From Oopsacas minuta (taxonomy: Eukaryota; Porifera; Hexactinellida; Lyssacinosida; Leucopsacidae): a DNA stretch of 64,000 bases. The translations under genes were made by a program, and so were the position numbers. Position 1 is the stretch's first letter, and each line of letters begins with the position of its first letter. The notes below the pieces were generated by a model. It did not search any database and was not told where the DNA came from. It saw nothing but the letters and a program-made list of their open reading frames with translations. The stretch covers positions 496,001 through 560,000 of the forward strand of contig JAKMXF010000088.1 in the NCBI GenBank assembly GCA_024704765.1. Direction: 5' to 3'. Shown here one piece after another: positions 22,843-38,482 of this stretch.

Positions 22843-22844
22843 AC

Positions 22845-22957
22845 CAGCTGTTCCCAATCTTTTCACCCGTGGTCCCCTATACACATTCTGTGGACCCCTG
22901 CTGTCATTTGTGAACCACCAAGGGGGGATCCATGTATCCCAGATTGGGATACTCTGA
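22845..22957. mobile_element. hAT-type MITE (family D)
   Basis: Starts CAGCTGTTCCCAATCTTTTC and contains the family D core ctgtcatttgtgaaccacca and the mirrored right arm cccagattgggat. It sits between the two convergent genes. Confidence 0.65.
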
Positions 22958-23074
22958 ATTAAGCCGAGACCATTTCTATACTAATACCTATATCATTATT
23001 CGAATACCACATTTCTACTTTTATTACTAATCACCACAAATAATACAGACATTACAGTCATAACTCTATTACTA

Positions 23075-23981
23075 TTATTTGTTATAAAGTCTCTCAAGGT
23101 GTTGAAGTTTAATATTAATATCATGTACTTCTTTAGCTAATCTGTCAACAGCTTCGCCTTGTTTATCAAGAGCCTCACATTTTGTCATAATCAAATACAT
23201 ACTCTTAATACTTCCATCTATCGTAGTACAAGTATCGTTAATAGTTTCACTGTATAGCTCTGTACAACTCAGACTTATATTAGTTATGTCGGTTAAGTTG
23301 CCTTGCATTCCAATCAGCATTTTGTCAAGGCTAAGAGAGAACTTAGTTGCTTGGTGTTGGAGCTCTAGGAGCTGTTTCTGGGTCGGTGGAATGTTGTCTG
23401 GTAGAGTAGTGTGATGTAGGCTTATAGAGGAAGCTTCTATAGAGCTGACATCTGATTGGGTGTCTGAGCCTATTTGTGACCTATGAATTATACAAATTAT
23501 ACGAAAGGAACCTGGATAATGAGTATACCAAAATTATGTCTTTTTTCTAAATATGAAGTGTAACCTCCACACAAACGGGGAATTTCTGGAAACGGAGTTA
23601 AAAATGAATGGAATGAATTTCATAGTTCCATACAAATGTACTTCCATAAGCGGGGAAACGGGTAGCGTCCCTTGCCCAGTTTGTGGAAGCTACACTGTAA
23701 TGGCATGAAATTGCTATTTATGGCTGAAAACTTGGAAATCCAGGAAATTTTCGAAAATCCCAGAGATTATTATAAGGGCTGGTAAGTATGCAGTCTATTT
23801 ACCTTATATCATTCTCATCTTTGACTATCTTATCAATAGAATTATTTTGTGAATCACTATCTTCTATGGCAGGTCTCTCTGATATTTTGAGATTTGATAT
23901 ATCAGGAATCTTGTTGTCTATCTCTCCATTTCCAGTAGTATCCATTGGTGTATCAGATTGTGTTGTGCTATTATCACTCAT
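23075..23981 (-). CDS. BORCS6: BORCS6-like (BLOC-1-related complex subunit 6) protein
   Basis: BORC is a lysosome-associated complex that recruits Arl8 and kinesin to move lysosomes outward. Two exons on the minus strand, 23981-23803 and 23480-23075, join in phase 2 and give 194 residues from the ATG at 23981. The N-terminal half is acidic and disordered (MSDNSTTQSDTPMDTTGNG...). The C-terminal half is helical: PPTQKQLLELQHQATKFSLS, LDKMLIGMQGNLTDITNIS, then TTIDGSIKSMYLIMTKCEAL and AVDRLAKEVHDINIKLQHLE. The order DSIK.MY.LM.KCE.L...V..LA..V.DI...L..LE is what I recall of BORCS6 (C17orf59). Vertebrate BORCS6 is longer, mostly in the disordered part. An alternative first exon is possible near 24392-24415 (MSDLLAYK followed by a donor). 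The identity is moderately secure. Confidence 0.6.
23553..23697. mobile_element. Family C MITE in the BORCS6-like intron
   Basis: tgtaacctccacacaaacgg on the left and gtttgtggaagctacactg on the right are inverted repeats, with the family core aatttctggaaacggagt. Confidence 0.75.
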
Positions 23982-24076
23982 TATCTGCGCGATGGATTGT
24001 GATATTAATGCTAACATTGAGAATACATGAACGTATAAGAAATCACTATAGGAACTAAAATTTATCAAATGAACTA

Positions 24077-24237
24077 CAGCGTAACATCCCAAACGGGGCT
24101 GTACCTGTCGAAACAGGGGCTTTCTGGGAACGGAGTGAAAAAATAGAGGGAATTCCTAGTCCCATTTAAATGAGCCTCAACAAACGGGGGTAGCATTTTC
24201 CGGCATCCCTGGGACCCCGTTTGAGGAGGCTATACTG
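24077..24237. mobile_element. Family C MITE
   Basis: CAGCGTAACATCCCAAACGG at a TA on the left and GTTTGAGGAGGCTATACTG on the right; core ttctgggaacggagtgaaaa and ggtagcattttccggcat. It lies in the gap between the divergent BORCS6-like and U2AF2 genes. Confidence 0.8.
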
Positions 24238-24951
24238 TATCGTTAAAGTTATTTTTATGGCTCTCACGCTAGGGACTTAAGCCGGGAATGACAGAGCACA
24301 ATTCTGGCAAAGAAGGGTCGTAACACGACAATTTCAACCATTTTCACCTATTTTAATTACTGTTTAAGAGTTTGAGAATTGTGATTTTACCTTGTAAGCT
24401 AATAAATCACTCATGAGTTAGAATATATGAATATTAAATGTTCCATAATTACACTTCTACAGCGTGATCAAAATTCTTTGTATTTCAAACCTAATATATT
24501 ATTACGTATACACTGTACGTATTTCTGCAATTGTATATGAGCTAATTATTAAACAATAAAATGAGGATAATTACTATTAATGATGTGTATTCTTATACAA
24601 ACAGTGAACACATATTAATCGCTAAATGCATTATAGTTCTGGTGTCATGTGTGGGATATTTGTACATGATCTCTGCCATGCCTATAGCTTGAGAACAATA
24701 TAGGAATTTCTGGGTAGAGCTTTCTTTCATGTGCGGGCTTTACGTAGAAGTTTAATAAATGTTTGTGTTTATGGCAAATTATACTGTGGATATAGTGTTG
24801 TGTAATGTTTATTTGGAATGTAGAATTGCAAACTTTGAAACCCAAAAAAGTGATATTAGAGTTATCAGAGATCTGTATTTCTATGTCTATACCGTGGATC
24901 GTATAGTAGGTTACACTGTACTAATATTGAATATATTATTGCTATTTATAG

Positions 24952-28603
<3,652 letters not shown>

Positions 28604-28860
28604 AATTATGAATCAATCAATACTTCCAAAAAGTATCCTAGAATTGTTGTTATTTACAAATTATAGTTATTGTTTGTAATTTGTGTGATAACTTTCGTTG
28701 TCATTCCTATACTTACCATTTTATAACCACTTTTACAAATTTTCCGGGATTTTCACTACATTCACGAGATTTCATCGTTACTCTCCTATCCTACCCGAAA
28801 ATATCCAGAAATATAGCAAGAAATTGAAAATAATAATGTTTTTGGTAATTAGCATATACA

Positions 28861-30611
28861 ATGACTGGTACAGAACTTGATGATTACTTCAGGACAACTT
28901 TTGAACAGAAAATGTTGATAAAGATGCCAGACAGAGAGGAGGATCACCTCTTACCAGCTACTAGGCTACTTGATAAGAGGAGAAAGATACTAGAGGTAAA
29001 CACTCGTTTAAAATCCTTTTAACTACCACATACAGTAAGCAGTCCCAGTATAAAATTTCCAATATTTGGGTTCCATCGAAAAGTAATCAGCTTCGGACAG
29101 TTATACTGTTACAGCATTTAAGAGATCTGGGCTCTCCCATTTCCCCATATAGACCCACTACATTTTGCTTTAGATTAGCCACTAATATTTTACATATATG
29201 TAGGTTGATAACGCGTTAGCAGCACAAAGAGATGATTTCAAAATGAAACTAGAGGCATTAAGACAGAGAAAAGAAGAGCTAGAAAGAAGAGAGAAGCAAT
29301 TGAAAGATACTCTACAAATGTATGACAAATACCTGAAGGAGGATGAAATGAAGAGAGAGAGGGCAACTCTCAAAATCAAACACGAAGCAGAACGAATTGC
29401 TATTAAAGATAAAGAAATAATTGAATTAGAGAAAGAGCGAGATGAATTGATTGAAGTTATACGTGACCAAAAACAGAAAATAGCTGATAATCTGAAGTAT
29501 AAAGAGTATTTACAAAAAGTTGTTAAACACTCACCAGAGGAATTTAGTGAGATTGGCGATATCATTAGTAGGTTTGTGTTTATGACAGTGGTCCATAGGG
29601 TCCACCGTCCACATATGTTAAAATTGTCTTCAATAAAATGGGGTACTCTTATACTTTGCTTATCCTGCATACAATTATTAAAATCAATAACCTTTAGGTA
29701 CGAGACGCTAAGTTCAACACATAACGATCTCCTAAAGAAGGATATAGCTAATCAAGAAGCTCTAGAGACTGCTAGAGCCAATTTAAAGAAGTTTAATGAT
29801 GAGAAGAATAATGAAATACTAAACTGTACTAATCAGGTAACTGTTGTATACAGTCAAATACAGTAATATTATACAATGAAACCGCTACAAACAGGGAATC
29901 CTACAGAAAAGAGGAACTTGTGGTAACATTTTTCGGCTTTTTTTAGGGACTCAGAGTTCATTTTGTGTTGGAATAATTCCTCTAATAACGTGAATTAGTA
30001 AGGGAAATTCGTGCTAAATATGAATAGTTAAGGGTGAATTCCGCTGTATCACTTTATTATAATTATACATGTATATCACAGGTTAGTAGTCTACAAGCTA
30101 ACTTAGAACAAGCTCGTAATCTCCTATTACAGAGAGAATCTGAATGGAATACAATACAGACCACAGCTGCTGAGAAGACTCTGCTTCTAGGGCAAATTAA
30201 AATGTCTACACATAATCTATTCTCTCATATTAGGAAGTATAAGGGTGATAAACATAGCGATAAAGAGGTGGATACTATAGCACAGCTGGATAAGATTAAA
30301 GAGTTTATTCAGGTAGGGTTATACCGAATTTTGTGAGAAATGTAACGCTTTTGGATATACAGAACACGAATATATTGAAGACTTAAATTGTACAAATATG
30401 GTCCCAAACCGTCAAAGTAACATATTTTTATAGCACTTTGCATCTACTGTAATCGATTTCTACAATTTGTGTTTATATAAATGCAATTTTGTAGGATATG
30501 ACTATAATCGTAGCAGAAGTAACCAGAGCAGATCAATTAGAACAACAGAAGCTACAACCCCAACAACAGGGAGAGAAAGAAGGAATGTTCCCTCCCATTA
30601 ACAAGATATAG
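28861..30611 (+). CDS. CFAP73: CCDC42/CFAP73-family ciliary coiled-coil protein
   Basis: CFAP73 (Chlamydomonas MIA2) and its paralogue CCDC42 are coiled-coil proteins of motile axonemes and sperm flagella; CFAP73 belongs to the modifier-of-inner-arms complex that regulates inner dynein arms. Exons: 28861-28995, 29204-29571, 29698-29836, 30082-30312, 30495-30611, with agreeing phases and 329 residues (human CCDC42 316, CFAP73 308). The family pattern is clear: ELDDYFRTTFEQKM, LLDKRRKILEVDNAL, a long charged coil (LEALRQRKEELERREKQLKD), the YKEYLQKVVKHSPEEFSEI block, and ESEWNTIQTTAAEKTLLLGQ followed by IKMSTHNLF. CCDC42 and CFAP73 cannot be told apart by eye, so the symbol is provisional. It implies an organism with motile cilia. 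Confidence 0.88.
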
Positions 30612-30691
30612 CCTCCCCATATATATATATGCACCAACCCAATTACTTATATGAACTATATTAATTCACATATACGTATCATTGTTAATAA

Positions 30692-30770
30692 GCTCTATAT
30701 ATCAAAGCTCAAGGGACCGTGATAACTACTTTGATATAAGCGGGTATTTTGATATAACGGAAGTTGACTG
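30692..30770. mobile_element. Family A MITE upstream of TAF9
   Basis: atatcaaagctcaagggacc and gatataacggaagttgactg are typical family A arms; the left terminal repeat is eroded. It ends 31 bp before the TAF9 start codon. Another degraded family A piece at about 30343-30430 lies in the last CFAP73 intron. Confidence 0.7.
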
Positions 30771-30801
30771 TTTGGTATTTACCATATAATACCTTACCAG
30801 A

Positions 30802-31889
30802 ATGTCTAGCAACAGCCATGAGCCAAGAGATATGTCAGTAATGAGGTCTATCCTAAAAGAAATGGGAGTAACAGACTATGAACCAGCTGTACTACATCAG
30901 TTAATGGAGTTTACTTATAAATATATTACAGGAGTATTGGAAGATGCAAAGGTGTATTCTGAACACGCTAGCAAGGATGAGGTACATAATATAACGTTAA
31001 TTGTACACAAGTATTGTGTAAAAGTTTATTAAATAGCAGTATTTACGGTCTATTATTCGTTTCCTTAATATTAGACATAACAGAATTTAATATTACCCAC
31101 AGTTAATATACCACTAGCAGAAGTCCATAATATGTATATAGAACTTACATGTGCTAAATATTTATTTAGCGATCGCATTCTATGATTAACTTTATACTAT
31201 TGTAGATATTTACAACACTATACTTTCTACTTAAGCCTGCATATACCGACACTCGTTGGGTCAGGTGAAATAGTAATCTCGGGAAGTTATTTCAGATCAG
31301 AAAACTGTCGATTATGGAGGTGTCGGTTTATGCAGGTTCTACTGTATTTATACAGCTATCATTGGACTAGCAAGAAATAGTAAGATTTACAGCCAGGAAA
31401 TGCCCGCTACATTAATAATATAATATAGATAACCTTTTCTCATATAATGTTCCGATCCCGATCTAACCATTTAAACAGAGTCTCCTTTATTTATAGATAG
31501 ATCTAAGAGATGTAAAGCTTGCACTAGAAATGCGTCTAAATCACTGCTATACTCTCCCACCTCCGAGAGAATTCCTCCTTGAGATAGCTCGAGATAAGAA
31601 CTCCACCCCTATGCCTCTCATTAACGAGCGATTCGGTATCAGACTACCCCCAGATAGATTCTGCCTCACTGCTACTAATCTACAACTCGTAAAGAAAGAT
31701 CGCCCTGCTCAAAAAGAATTGCCTAATAAGGAAATTAAAATTCCTCAATCAATGCCTACTTTAGATACGATAACACAATCAGCTGTTATAAATGAACCGA
31801 CACATTCCTTTGCTCCGTTTGAATCTACACAAAATATGTCTATGAAGGCTTTGAAACGGAAACATGATGAAGATTATGATGAATTCTAG
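30802..31889 (+). CDS. TAF9: TFIID/SAGA subunit TAF9
   Basis: TAF9 is a histone-fold protein that pairs with TAF6 in TFIID and SAGA and contacts activators such as p53. Two exons, 30802-30981 and 31497-31889, join in phase 0 to give 190 residues (human TAF9 264). The histone fold comprises MRSILKEMGVTDYEPAVLHQ, FTYKYITGVLEDAKVYSEHA and SKDEIDLRDVKLALEMR, followed by the conserved extension PPPREFLLEIARDKNSTPMP and RLPPDRFCLTATN. The C-terminal end ALKRKHDEDYDEF matches the family tail. The shorter length reflects a reduced Ser/Thr-rich linker. The 516-bp intron has no recognised element. Confidence 0.95.
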
Positions 31890-32451
31890 TTTATTAATTG
31901 ATGGAATTAAGGAAAAGGTTTTAATAGCGATTACCGTACAGGAACCTCTAAAATTATGTGAAAATATATGGAGCGAATTCCTAGTCCCATACAAAATGAA
32001 CTGCCACAAACCTAGATACGAAGTAGCATTTTTCGGCGTCTCTGTCACTCCGTTGGTTAAACAGGATTATCTCGTAGTTCATTTCGGATTAAAGATCACG
32101 TCATTTAGAGTATAATGCGTTTAGCTAATTCCCATTTCCCAACATTCCAATTGAATCACTCAAATCAAACCATACAACGACTAATCAATAATACATGCAA
32201 ATTGTCTATAATATGGCTGATGCTTGTGTAAGCAATAATTATAGGCTCGTTTCTCTGAAAAACATCAAATACACAGTTAGAACGATAATATATATGCACA
32301 TTTAAATTGAGTTTCCATTACATTTATCTGGTGTAACACATATGAGTTGGCTATTGTCTCTTCTCGTGACGTTTGGAGATTTATTTATAATACAATTGGC
32401 TCCCCCGTTACATTTATGCGAATTTATTTTTGACTCCATTAACCGAAAATA
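31890..32451. other. Gap with a degraded family C MITE
   Basis: Between TAF9 and the USP gene. Positions about 31930-32065 match the family C core (gagcgaattcctagtcccat, gtagcatttttcggcgtctc). No gene is seen. Confidence 0.5.
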
Positions 32452-32478
32452 ATGTTGTCGAATATTTTGTTAGTTACC

Positions 32479-35400
32479 ATGGCAACCAATCAAATGCAAA
32501 TCCAGAGGTACGCCCCCTCACAAGGACAAGGACAGATCCAATCCTCCAGGAACCATTCCCCAACAGATTCACAATCACAAGCTAATCCTCAACAACATCA
32601 AGCTAATAAGAGTAAAGTACGGTTAAAGAAAGTGTTCCTATGGTTACGGGATAACATCTTTCCAATAATCTCAGATTATGATTCAGATTCTGAAGATGAG
32701 GAACAGAGACAAGCGATTAAAGAGGAGAGGAAACTGCTGAAGAATCCACCGATTATTAAGCCAGAATTAAGAGTATGTTATTGTAGTACAGTCAACTCCC
32801 GTTACATCGAACACGGGTATATAGAAATAGCCGATTGTATCAAAGTAGTTATCACGGTCCCTTGTGCTTCGAACCTTCGATATACTAACTGGAGTTGACT
32901 GTATTAGCATTTTTATTCATAATAATCCATAGAAAATAGGATATTATTTGGAATATATGAATTCTGATTGGAATTATGGGCTTGGAAACGATCCAAATAA
33001 TATCTGAATATTTGTCAACTAACCAGTTGGGAACCGTTGAATTATCCAATTCAGGTTTTGAGTGTCTAAGTGAGAAATACAGTAGTTTGCTAGAATTCCA
33101 ATTACCTATCATTGTAACTATATTCCCTCTTCTAGTTGGCCAGACTTAAGAACAATATCCCTGCTCTAATGGGAATATATAACCACGGCAATACCTGCTT
33201 TATTAGCACTGTAATGCAGTGTTTATGCAATACTGAAGAATTTGCTCGTTACCTAGTTACCGATCAGTATGTAGCTGATCTTAAGGAATGTCAGAAATCT
33301 AAGAAGAATAGATTTGGTACTAGAGGCGATTTGACACAGCAGGTTGCTAATCTGTTGAAAAGTATGTGGTTAGGACAATATGATAACAGGTGAGTGATGG
33401 GTGGTTAATTCATTGATAGGTGACCAATTCTTCAGCAAAAGTCCTCACTTAATTCTCGCAGTTAACATATGCTACACTTATATAGAATTTCATGGTACTT
33501 CATACACACTGTTATGAAGCATGGAGAGCAATACAGAGGATATATGCAGCATGATGCCCAGGAATTCCTATTATGGATGTTAGATAATATTCATGAAGAT
33601 TTGAGAGTACAACAGAGGAGCAAAAAAGTTATTTACTATTTATTTATCTTCCACTGTTAGTTGGGAACTTGTTTCAGCTCCACCGCCCAGCATCAAGTTT
33701 ACCTTTCGCATGAATATTGTAATTATTGGAAATTCAACTACACAATATATTCACTAACTAACAGCACTGACTTTATCTTCACAGACCTCCTTTAACGCGC
33801 TTAAATAACTTATTTAGAAGTTGAATTTTTCCATGAATTGGCCAATTTGTAGTATGATAACGTCATAGAATAATGTGTAGCTGAAACAATTTTCTCATTA
33901 GCCTGATTAACCTTTTATATTTCCACGAATTTCTCTTATAGGGGCTTTTCTCAAAATCCAAGATTTCAACTGTCCCCCCACCTGGCCTACTCGGAGGACA
34001 ACATGACATGATTAACTCACCTAACACTATAATAACACAGCTGTTTAACGGACTATTCTTCTCATCCATCAGCTGTAAATTTTGCTCAAAGACAAGTGCA
34101 TCTCTTGAATCGTTCCTCTGTCTCTCTCTTCCTATACCTCAGAGACAAATACGGCCTCTGTATGTTACTGTTGTTCAGTATACTGCTCCAGCAGTTCAGA
34201 ATAAGAAGATAGGTAATAGTTGAACATTTGATAAATAGCGCAGTAAACTATCGCATACTTACCATCCTCCGGTATTTCTACAGGATTAATAATACCATTA
34301 ATCTGTACAGCACTTGACATTAAGAGAGAAATAGCTCAGAGAGAGGAAGTACCTGTTGAATACATTCTACTGTTTGAAGTATACAGTGACTGCTATGGAA
34401 GAATAGTTGTAGATTCTGATACAGTTTCTGAAGTTCAAAATAGAGGAGATTTTCTATATGCATTTGTTCTACCTAAACCTGAAGAGAGTGAAGGAGAAAT
34501 TGAGATTTCTCTCATTTGCATGAATGTTTATATGTATGGTAATTATCCTCGAAGGTAATTGGTCCTTGAGAAATTCTAAATACAGTCAGCTCCCGTTAAA
34601 TCGAAGCTCAAGGGACCGTGATAATTACTTCGATATGTCGGGAGTTGACTGCAATTTCATAGACATTTGCAGTTATTGTTCTGATTTTTAGAGAAACTTT
34701 AACTCAATATATATTTTGGCTTAGGTTCACCTATCCTTTCATAATTCAAGTAACAAAAGATATTCATGTTGTGAACTTAGAAAACTTAGTTTTGCAAAGA
34801 TTATTAGCTAAAACGAAACCTCTTGACATGGGACTAGTAAGTTACTTGACTACAGTGTAATCTCCATGCACGGTGAATTTCGCAGAAACTGGGAAACATT
34901 TTCGGCGCCCCTTAAACAGCTGGAGAAATGTGTCGTATATGTGTGTTAATATTTTAATCTCATTTCCAGTTGGAAGGTATTCACAGAATGTTTAAGATTA
35001 GAATGGTAGATGGAATGCCAGGGAAGAGTATTCTATCTCCTTACGAGAATAAACCGTTGTTAACACAATCAGCTGTCAAGTTAGTTATGTTGTGTACGAA
35101 TATTTATTATTAATTGTTTACTTGTTTGTTTGTTTGTTTACAGACCTCTGGAGAAGTCTGTTACGAATGCTGGACAGATATATTTACGTGTTATGTTAGA
35201 ATGGGAAAATGATATCAAAATGAGGTAATTATTTTGATTGTTTGTTTGTTTGTTTGTTTTCTTGTTTGCTTACTTATTTTAGAGTATTTGGTCGTTATCA
35301 AGAGTACAATTATGATGAATGTCTATCAGTAAAGAACACTCAAATATTCTTCAGAAAAGCTCATAAAGCTAACCTACTAGATTGCTTCCAGCTGCTTACA

Positions 35401-37152
35401 CAGAGAGAAGAACTATGTGAAGGTGAGGAATGGTATTGCTCTACTTGTAAAGGAAAGAAGCCCGGTATTAAGAAACTGGATTTCTTAGACACACCGAATG
35501 TATTGATAGTTCATCTAAAGAGGTTTAGACAGGTAAGAAAATACGTACAGAGAATAGAACACAGACAAGACAGACCCCCTTAGGAAAATTTTACATTTTT
35601 TGCCATATTTCTGGCTATTTTCGGGGAGGAATAACATGAAACGCCCTGTATCTTCTAGGTAGGATATCTCCGTCAGAAACTAGATACCATGATAGACTAC
35701 CCGCTAACTGATCTAGACCTAACTCAATTCATGATAAATAAAGAAGCAGTAGAACCATATTTGGTCCCTGGCCCCCCTCAAGCCCCCACCGGTCCCACCC
35801 CTCTTATAACAGACACAGACACTGGCAAAAAGAAAACTAAAAAACAGAAAAAGAATAAAATCCCCACTACTCAACAAATCCCACTTTCTGACTACACAGA
35901 TAACATATCAGCTGACATACAAGCATGTAGCAGCAGTAATATAAGCGTATGCTCTCGTAGCACTGAGCTAGAGCCTATTCCTGTAAACTGCTCATATGTA
36001 TACGATCTGTTTGCAGTAGGAAATCATCATGGGGGTATGACTGGAGGACATTATACGGCGTTTTGTAAGAATGCTATTAGTAAGAAATGGTATCTTATGG
36101 ATGATGATTTTGTACAAGAGGTGAGTAATTGGTGTTTGTATCAGTAGACTGAATAGACTCTAGTTAATCGGGTTACTTGGCCAGAAACAGAACCTCTCCT
36201 TAATCGGGTCATAAGGCCTTGATTCCGAAATGAACCTATTAATTAAGCAGTGGTTCCTAACCTTTTCAATCGTCGACCCCCCCTATACCAATTTTACCAT
36301 ATTGTATGTACCCTTCCTATAGACTGCAATACAAATATTGAGATCAGGTGGACCCCCTGCTGTCCTTCGTGGCCCACCAAGGGGCATATGGATCATAGGT
36401 TAGGAACCGCTATGTTCTACAAATTTAGAAGTCAGATAATTACGAAAAATGATTCTTTTAGTTCAACTAGAAATTATATAATTATACCCTAGGAGCTAAC
36501 GAATTTACTATTTTTTGCCATTTGAGTATTTCCAATTATTCAGGTTAACGATAAGAAAGTCCTGACATCTCATGCCTACCTGCTATTCTACAAGAGAAGA
36601 GAAGTACAGCCTTCAACTGAACGGCCTAACCAATCAGAAGATGGAGTTTCTCCTAATGCCAATCTTCATGACGTCACAATAGGCACTGAGCATTGGCTAA
36701 ACAGGTTCAATGTTAAGATACCACAGCCTGAAGCTATTGTGAATAATCCTAACACCTCTAAAGTGATCCCTCCGACTCCATCTCATCAACCAATGCGTCC
36801 TCCCCTTCAACGCTCGAACACAGCACCACCACACCGGCGACGGAGTGATGAGAAACACTCTAGTGCATTTGGGAGAAAGAAAATCGATTCGACACAAATT
36901 ACAAAAGTAAACGCGTCAATTCCTCCCTATAACATAACTACTATACAATCACAAGCATTAGCTCAAACTCCTTCTGTCCCGAATTTCCAACGATTAGACC
37001 AATGTGTACCAAGTACATGTACGTCCTCTACTCACTCTCAGCATGGATACCCGATTAAAAAGACATTTTCTCAGCCCAACATACCACATGGGCATTATTG
37101 CGTAAATTCTCCAGACCTCAGGGCGAGGGCTATTAATGAAACGAGCGTATAA
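32479..37152 (+). CDS. USP31/USP43-type ubiquitin-specific protease
   Basis: A cysteine deubiquitinase. Exons: 32479-32772, 33136-33389, 33486-33627, 33942-34212, 34284-34554, 34725-34836, 34970-35079, 35144-35224, 35283-35532, 35659-36120, 36544-37152; phases agree and give 951 residues. The start at 32479 has a strong Kozak context (ACCATGG); an in-frame ATG at 32452 adds 9 residues. The Cys box is GIYNHGNTCFISTVMQCL, followed by HDAQEFLLWMLDNIHEDL. The zinc ribbon is split: CKFCSKT and WYCSTCKGKK. The His box is NHHGGMTGGHYTAFCKN, then the partner acidic residue in DDDFV. The FLCLSLPIPQRQ and VLIVHLKRFRQ blocks place it with USP31/USP43. The C-terminal tail is basic and serine-rich and ends ETSV, a class I PDZ ligand. 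MITEs occur in introns 1, 3, 5 and 6. Confidence 0.9.
32789..32901. mobile_element. Family A MITE in USP intron 1
   Basis: CAGTCAACTCCCGTTACATC after TA and ACTGGAGTTGACTG before TA, 16 bases from the splice donor. Confidence 0.85.
33655..33903. mobile_element. Family E MITE in USP intron 3
   Basis: tgttagttgggaacttgttt and gtagctgaaacaattttctc are terminal inverted repeats. The nearly full-length core (tgactttatcttcacagacc, tttttccatgaattggccaa) is used here as the reference for the family. Confidence 0.75.
34583..34651. mobile_element. Short family A MITE in USP intron 5
   Basis: CAGTCAGCTCCCGTTAAATC and TCGGGAGTTGACTG at a TA; 69 bp, internally deleted like the copy at 27695-27763. Confidence 0.8.
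34853..34925. mobile_element. Degraded family C MITE in USP intron 6
   Basis: cagtgtaatctccatgcacg and aacattttcggcgcccctta mark the left arm and centre; the right arm is eroded. Confidence 0.55.
36248..36411. mobile_element. hAT-type MITE (family D) in USP intron 10
   Basis: CAGTGGTTCCTAACCTTTTC and TTAGGAACCGCT are the inverted ends; the core tgctgtccttcgtggcccac matches other family D copies. It is preceded at 36155-36245 by a Tigger-like fragment with gttaatcgggttacttgg. Confidence 0.7.
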
Positions 37153-37654
37153 TCGTTTTGAGAATGTAATTTCCAATTTGTACTCAATTTTTACGTTTTA
37201 ATCCTGAGCTATTCAGCTATTGTATATCACATGTATTGTTTGTATAGATTGTTCAGTTAATTACTCATGATATTGTTGGTGGTATTCTACATGTTAACAG
37301 GCTCGGACCAATTTTTCAAATATTTGGAGACTGTCTATTGGTGTACTTGTTGACCCGGGCCATTTTCCCAATTGTTGCAGTGTTTTCATCTGTCAACAAA
37401 ATGTGTATAATGTTCTATGAGAGTTTATAGACTGTGTACAAATACGATACAGTGTAACCTGCACGAACGGGGTGCCAGGAACGCCGAAAATGCTACCCCC
37501 GCTTCCCCGTTTGTGGAGGTTTCACTGTAACTTCTTTGTATTCTAAAGTAAAGTTTGCTACCCCGTAATTATTTTATAAATGGAGAAATTCACACAATAG
37601 AAAAACGTTTATTGATCCTAACCAAACGAACAATAATAATAATAAATAATTGTG
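37153..37654. other. Gap between convergent USP and MSMO1 genes
   Basis: Holds the 3' ends of both genes and an internally deleted family C MITE (37450-37527: CAGTGTAACCTGCACGAACG to GTTTGTGGAGGTTTCACTG, TA on both sides). Nothing else is recognised. Confidence 0.6.
37450..37527. mobile_element. Family C MITE
   Basis: 78 bp with clean terminal inverted repeats of about 23 bp and TA flanks; centre gccaggaacgccgaaaatgc. Confidence 0.8.
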
Positions 37655-38482
37655 CTACTCTTTCTTCTTTGATTCCTCACAAAATTTCCTGTACTGATGA
37701 TCTGTACCGAACAGTTTATCCCAATAAGTAAAAGTTGAAGAGAAATTTCCAACAAATATTTTATGATGAAAATCATGAAAATGTGCCCCTCCGTAATACG
37801 GAAGTAAATGCAATGGTTGCCAGTGATTATACCCAGTATGCGCGTCCACTGCTTCTATAACTCTCAAACACATCCAGAGCCACATAAAAATCAGGTGATC
37901 ACAAAAGATAACAATCCCGATAAAGAACCCACCCCCCAGGATGATTGTCTCAATCGGGTGTGCATACTCCGCTGCTAACCCGAACGGTGCTTGGAAATTA
38001 TGATGTACCTTATGGATGTATTTGTAGAAAGACCCGTGGTGTAGTATACGATGAAAGAAATAATGCCAACAGTCTTCAATCAATAAACACAATAATGATT
38101 TGAATAGGAGCTTATACCATGGGGGAATCGATTCGTAGTCGTATGGAGTACCGGTTATCTCTGTATAGGTGAATACGGTTGAGATCATTGGGAGTTGTAT
38201 GAATAAATGACTGAAAATTATTAGTTTGAGGCATTTCCATTGATTCGCCCACGTCTCTGGCTTGTCTTGTTGTATTTTCAATTTCTGCATTGCTGGGATG
38301 AATTGGAATATGAATGCAGGGAAGGAAATTATAAAATACGCTAATTCGTGTGCTAATAATGACCCCCAAGTTGCAATTGCGAATTTAGAATAGTTGTCTA
38401 TCATGAATCGCCATGATTGCTCGAAATAACCCCGGTCTGTGTAGTCTGTCAAGACAAATGAATTCTGTGATGCAATCTCCAT
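37655..38482 (-). CDS. MSMO1: Methylsterol monooxygenase 1 (C-4 methylsterol oxidase)
   Basis: ER-membrane di-iron oxygenase of the fatty acid hydroxylase superfamily. It removes C-4 methyl groups of sterols with NSDHL and HSD17B7. A single exon gives 275 residues (human 293). Membrane spans lie around 35-70 and 85-110. The iron ligands form the histidine boxes HYFFH (with EDCWHYFFHRILHHG), HKVHH (YIHKVHHNFQAPFG) and the third cluster HFHDFHH near the C-terminus; AHTGYNHW and AEYAHPIE are further family marks. The tail ends SKKKE, a lysine-rich ER-retrieval-like signal. It lies convergent to the USP gene and divergent from CKS1, 350 bp from its start. All catalytic histidines are present. Confidence 0.95.
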   Translation of the reverse strand: MEIASQNSFVLTDYTDRGYFEQSWRFMIDNYSKFAIATWGSLLAHELAYFIISFPAFIFQFIPAMQKLKIQQDKPETWANQWKCLKLIIFSHLFIQLPMISTVFTYTEITGTPYDYESIPPWYKLLFKSLLCLLIEDCWHYFFHRILHHGSFYKYIHKVHHNFQAPFGLAAEYAHPIETIILGGGFFIGIVIFCDHLIFMWLWMCLRVIEAVDAHTGYNHWQPLHLLPYYGGAHFHDFHHKIFVGNFSSTFTYWDKLFGTDHQYRKFCEESKKKE

